This document shows positions 22,115-23,583 of a stretch of 23,583 nt of DNA, piece after piece. Origin of the DNA: JAFALX01 sp050734185. GTDB lineage: Bacteria > Chloroflexota > Dormibacteria > Aeolococcales > Aeolococcaceae. The position numbers were made by a program, and so were the translations under genes. Numbering within the stretch: position 1 is the stretch's first letter; the number at the start of each line of letters is the position of its first letter. A model generated the notes under the pieces. That model saw nothing but the letters and a program-made list of their open reading frames with translations. It did no database searches and was not told the DNA's origin. The stretch covers positions 1-23,583 of the forward strand of contig JBOHUE010000073.1 in assembly GCA_050734185.1 (NCBI GenBank), in the 5' to 3' direction.

Positions 22115-23583
22115 GCACCGTCAGCGCGCCGCCGCGACTGCGCTCCGGCTGGATCATCAGCGGCGGCTCGCTGCGCAACCTGACCCGCGTCGACCTGCGG
22201 ACGTTCAACTGGCGCCGCATCTCGATCGTCGCGCTGCTGGCGCTGACGGCAGCGCTCTACGTCTGGGACCTGGGTGCGTCGGGCTGGGCCAACAGCTTCT
22301 ACTCCGCGGCCGTGCAAGCCGGATCCCACAGCTGGAAGGCATTTCTTTTCGGCTCGTTCGACTCGTCCAACTTCATCACCGTCGACAAGCCCCCCGCGTC
22401 GCTGTGGGTGATGGACATCTCGGCGCGCATCTTCGGCGTCAACAGCTGGAGCATCCTCGTACCCCAGGCGCTCGAGGGCGTTGCCACCGTCGGTCTTCTC
22501 TACGCGACGATACGGCGCCGTTTCGGCCACTCGGCCGGGCTTATCGCTGGCCTCGCGCTCGCGCTGACTCCGGTCTCGGCGCTGATCTTCCGCTACAACA
22601 ATCCGGACGCGTTGCTCGTTCTGCTGCTCGTGGCAAGTGCATTTGCACTCGACCGCGCGCTCGACCAGGGCAGGACGCGCTGGATTGTGATCTGCGGCGC
22701 GCTGATCGGCTTTGGCTTCCTCACCAAGATGCTGCAGGCGTTCGCGGTGGTGCCGGCGTTCGCCGCGGTGTACGCGCTCGCGGCTCCGGTGTCGCTGCGC
22801 AAGCGCGCGATGCAGCTGCTCGCCGGCGGGCTGTCGATGGTCGTATCGGCCGGCTGGTGGGTCGCGCTCGTCGTGCTCTGGCCGGCGGGGAGCCGTCCCT
22901 ACATCGGCGGCTCACAGGACAACAGCATCCTCAACCTGATCTTCGGCTACAACGGTTTCGGACGCATCACCGGCAACGAGACCGGCAGCGTGGGCGGCGG
23001 CGGTGCTGCCGGCAGCATGTGGGGTCCCACAGGGATCGCCCGCATGTTCAACGACTCGTTCGGAAGTGACGCAAGCTGGCTGATGCTGGCGGCACTGGTC
23101 GCGCTCGCGGCAGTGGTCTGGCTGCGCTGGCGTGCACCCCGCACCGACGCGCAGCGCGCGTCTGCGCTGATGTGGGGCGGGTGGCTGATCGTCACCGCTC
23201 TGCTGTTCAGCTTCGCGCAGGGAATCATTCACCCGTACTACACGGTGGCGCTGGCGCCAGCGATCGGCGCGCTCGTCGGCATGGGTGCGGTCACGCTATG
23301 GCGCAACCGGCACCGCATGCCGGCCCGCATCGTGCTCGCGGCCGGCGTCTTCGTCGCTGCGGCGTGGTCTGCGGTGCTCCTGGGCCGAGCTCCCGATTGG
23401 CTTCCCTGGCTGCGCTACGCGGTCATCGCCGGCGGCATCGTCGCGGCCGCGGGAATCATCGCGGCCGGGCATCTGCGCCGCGCCGGCACCGTCGCCGTCA
23501 TCTCACTCGCACTCGCAGCGTCGGTCGCCGGCTCGGTGGCGTACACGGTCGACACGGCGCTGACCCCGCACCAGGGCGCGATC
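22111..23583 (+). CDS. GT39-type (ArnT/PMT-like) membrane glycosyltransferase, 3' end outside window
   Basis: The frame is open from ATG 22111 to the window end (491 residues seen). It encodes a polytopic GT-C fold protein that uses lipid-linked sugars to glycosylate acceptors outside the membrane. The first luminal loop VWDLGASGWANSFYSAAVQA carries the catalytic-type Asp53 and is followed by FDSSNFITVDKPPASLWVMD, the DKPP signature of the family. At least ten hydrophobic segments follow, with a Gly/Asn/Ser-rich outer loop around SVGGGGAAGSMWGP. The missing C-terminal part normally holds a soluble domain. It overlaps the upstream Ser-rich membrane protein by 4 bp. Sugar and acceptor are unknown. 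Confidence 0.88.
   Translation, partial: MSTVSAPPRLRSGWIISGGSLRNLTRVDLRTFNWRRISIVALLALTAALYVWDLGASGWANSFYSAAVQAGSHSWKAFLFGSFDSSNFITVDKPPASLWVMDISARIFGVNSWSILVPQALEGVATVGLLYATIRRRFGHSAGLIAGLALALTPVSALIFRYNNPDALLVLLLVASAFALDRALDQGRTRWIVICGALIGFGFLTKMLQAFAVVPAFAAVYALAAPVSLRKRAMQLLAGGLSMVVSAGWWVALVVLWPAGSRPYIGGSQDNSILNLIFGYNGFGRITGNETGSVGGGGAAGSMWGPTGIARMFNDSFGSDASWLMLAALVALAAVVWLRWRAPRTDAQRASALMWGGWLIVTALLFSFAQGIIHPYYTVALAPAIGALVGMGAVTLWRNRHRMPARIVLAAGVFVAAAWSAVLLGRAPDWLPWLRYAVIAGGIVAAAGIIAAGHLRRAGTVAVISLALAASVAGSVAYTVDTALTPHQGAI

Overview
The window is high-GC bacterial DNA with strong G/C preference at third codon positions and many short or 4-bp gene overlaps. Its gene content suggests a high-GC actinobacterium, possibly of the Thermoleophilia (Solirubrobacter/Conexibacter-like) type. 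That placement is inference from style and synteny; no phylogenetic marker was tested.

Left block (1-3303): a conserved housekeeping run on the + strand, ispF (3' part only), cysS, rlmB and a YacP/Rae1-type NYN nuclease, followed by tRNA-Thr(TGT). The same run occurs in Bacillus, where it leads on to rpmG-secE-nusG. Here it breaks off at the tRNA. A truncated second tRNA-Thr sits just upstream of the intact one, and a decayed IS481-like fragment lies just downstream.

Middle block (3304-11904): an accessory region. It holds an orphan ten-helix NarL-type histidine kinase, a short coding remnant, a RibD/DHFR-like reductase, a large membrane GGDEF-EAL protein on the minus strand, a divergent secreted surface protein with GNPG repeats and a TPSTG-type C-terminal anchor, a predicted lipoprotein, a small charged protein and tRNA-Thr(GGT).

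Right block (12076-19534): a BTAD/AAA-type transcriptional regulator with a berberine-bridge-like FAD oxidase directly behind it, then a stand-alone homologue of chlamydial CADD (a heme-oxygenase-fold metalloenzyme implicated in an unusual p-aminobenzoate route), then an OmpR-type two-component pair on the minus strand.

Far right (19678-23583): a ferric-reductase-like heme membrane protein, a NuoF-like flavoprotein and a small 3-Cys ferredoxin. They are tightly packed and look like one NAD(P)H-to-membrane electron path. A Ser-rich single-span protein follows, translationally coupled to a GT39-type membrane glycosyltransferase cut by the window end.

The most interesting items are the CADD homologue with every proposed catalytic residue in place, the tandem full/truncated tRNA-Thr at a synteny break, the three-gene electron-transfer module, and the surface protein whose start region looks frame-shifted.
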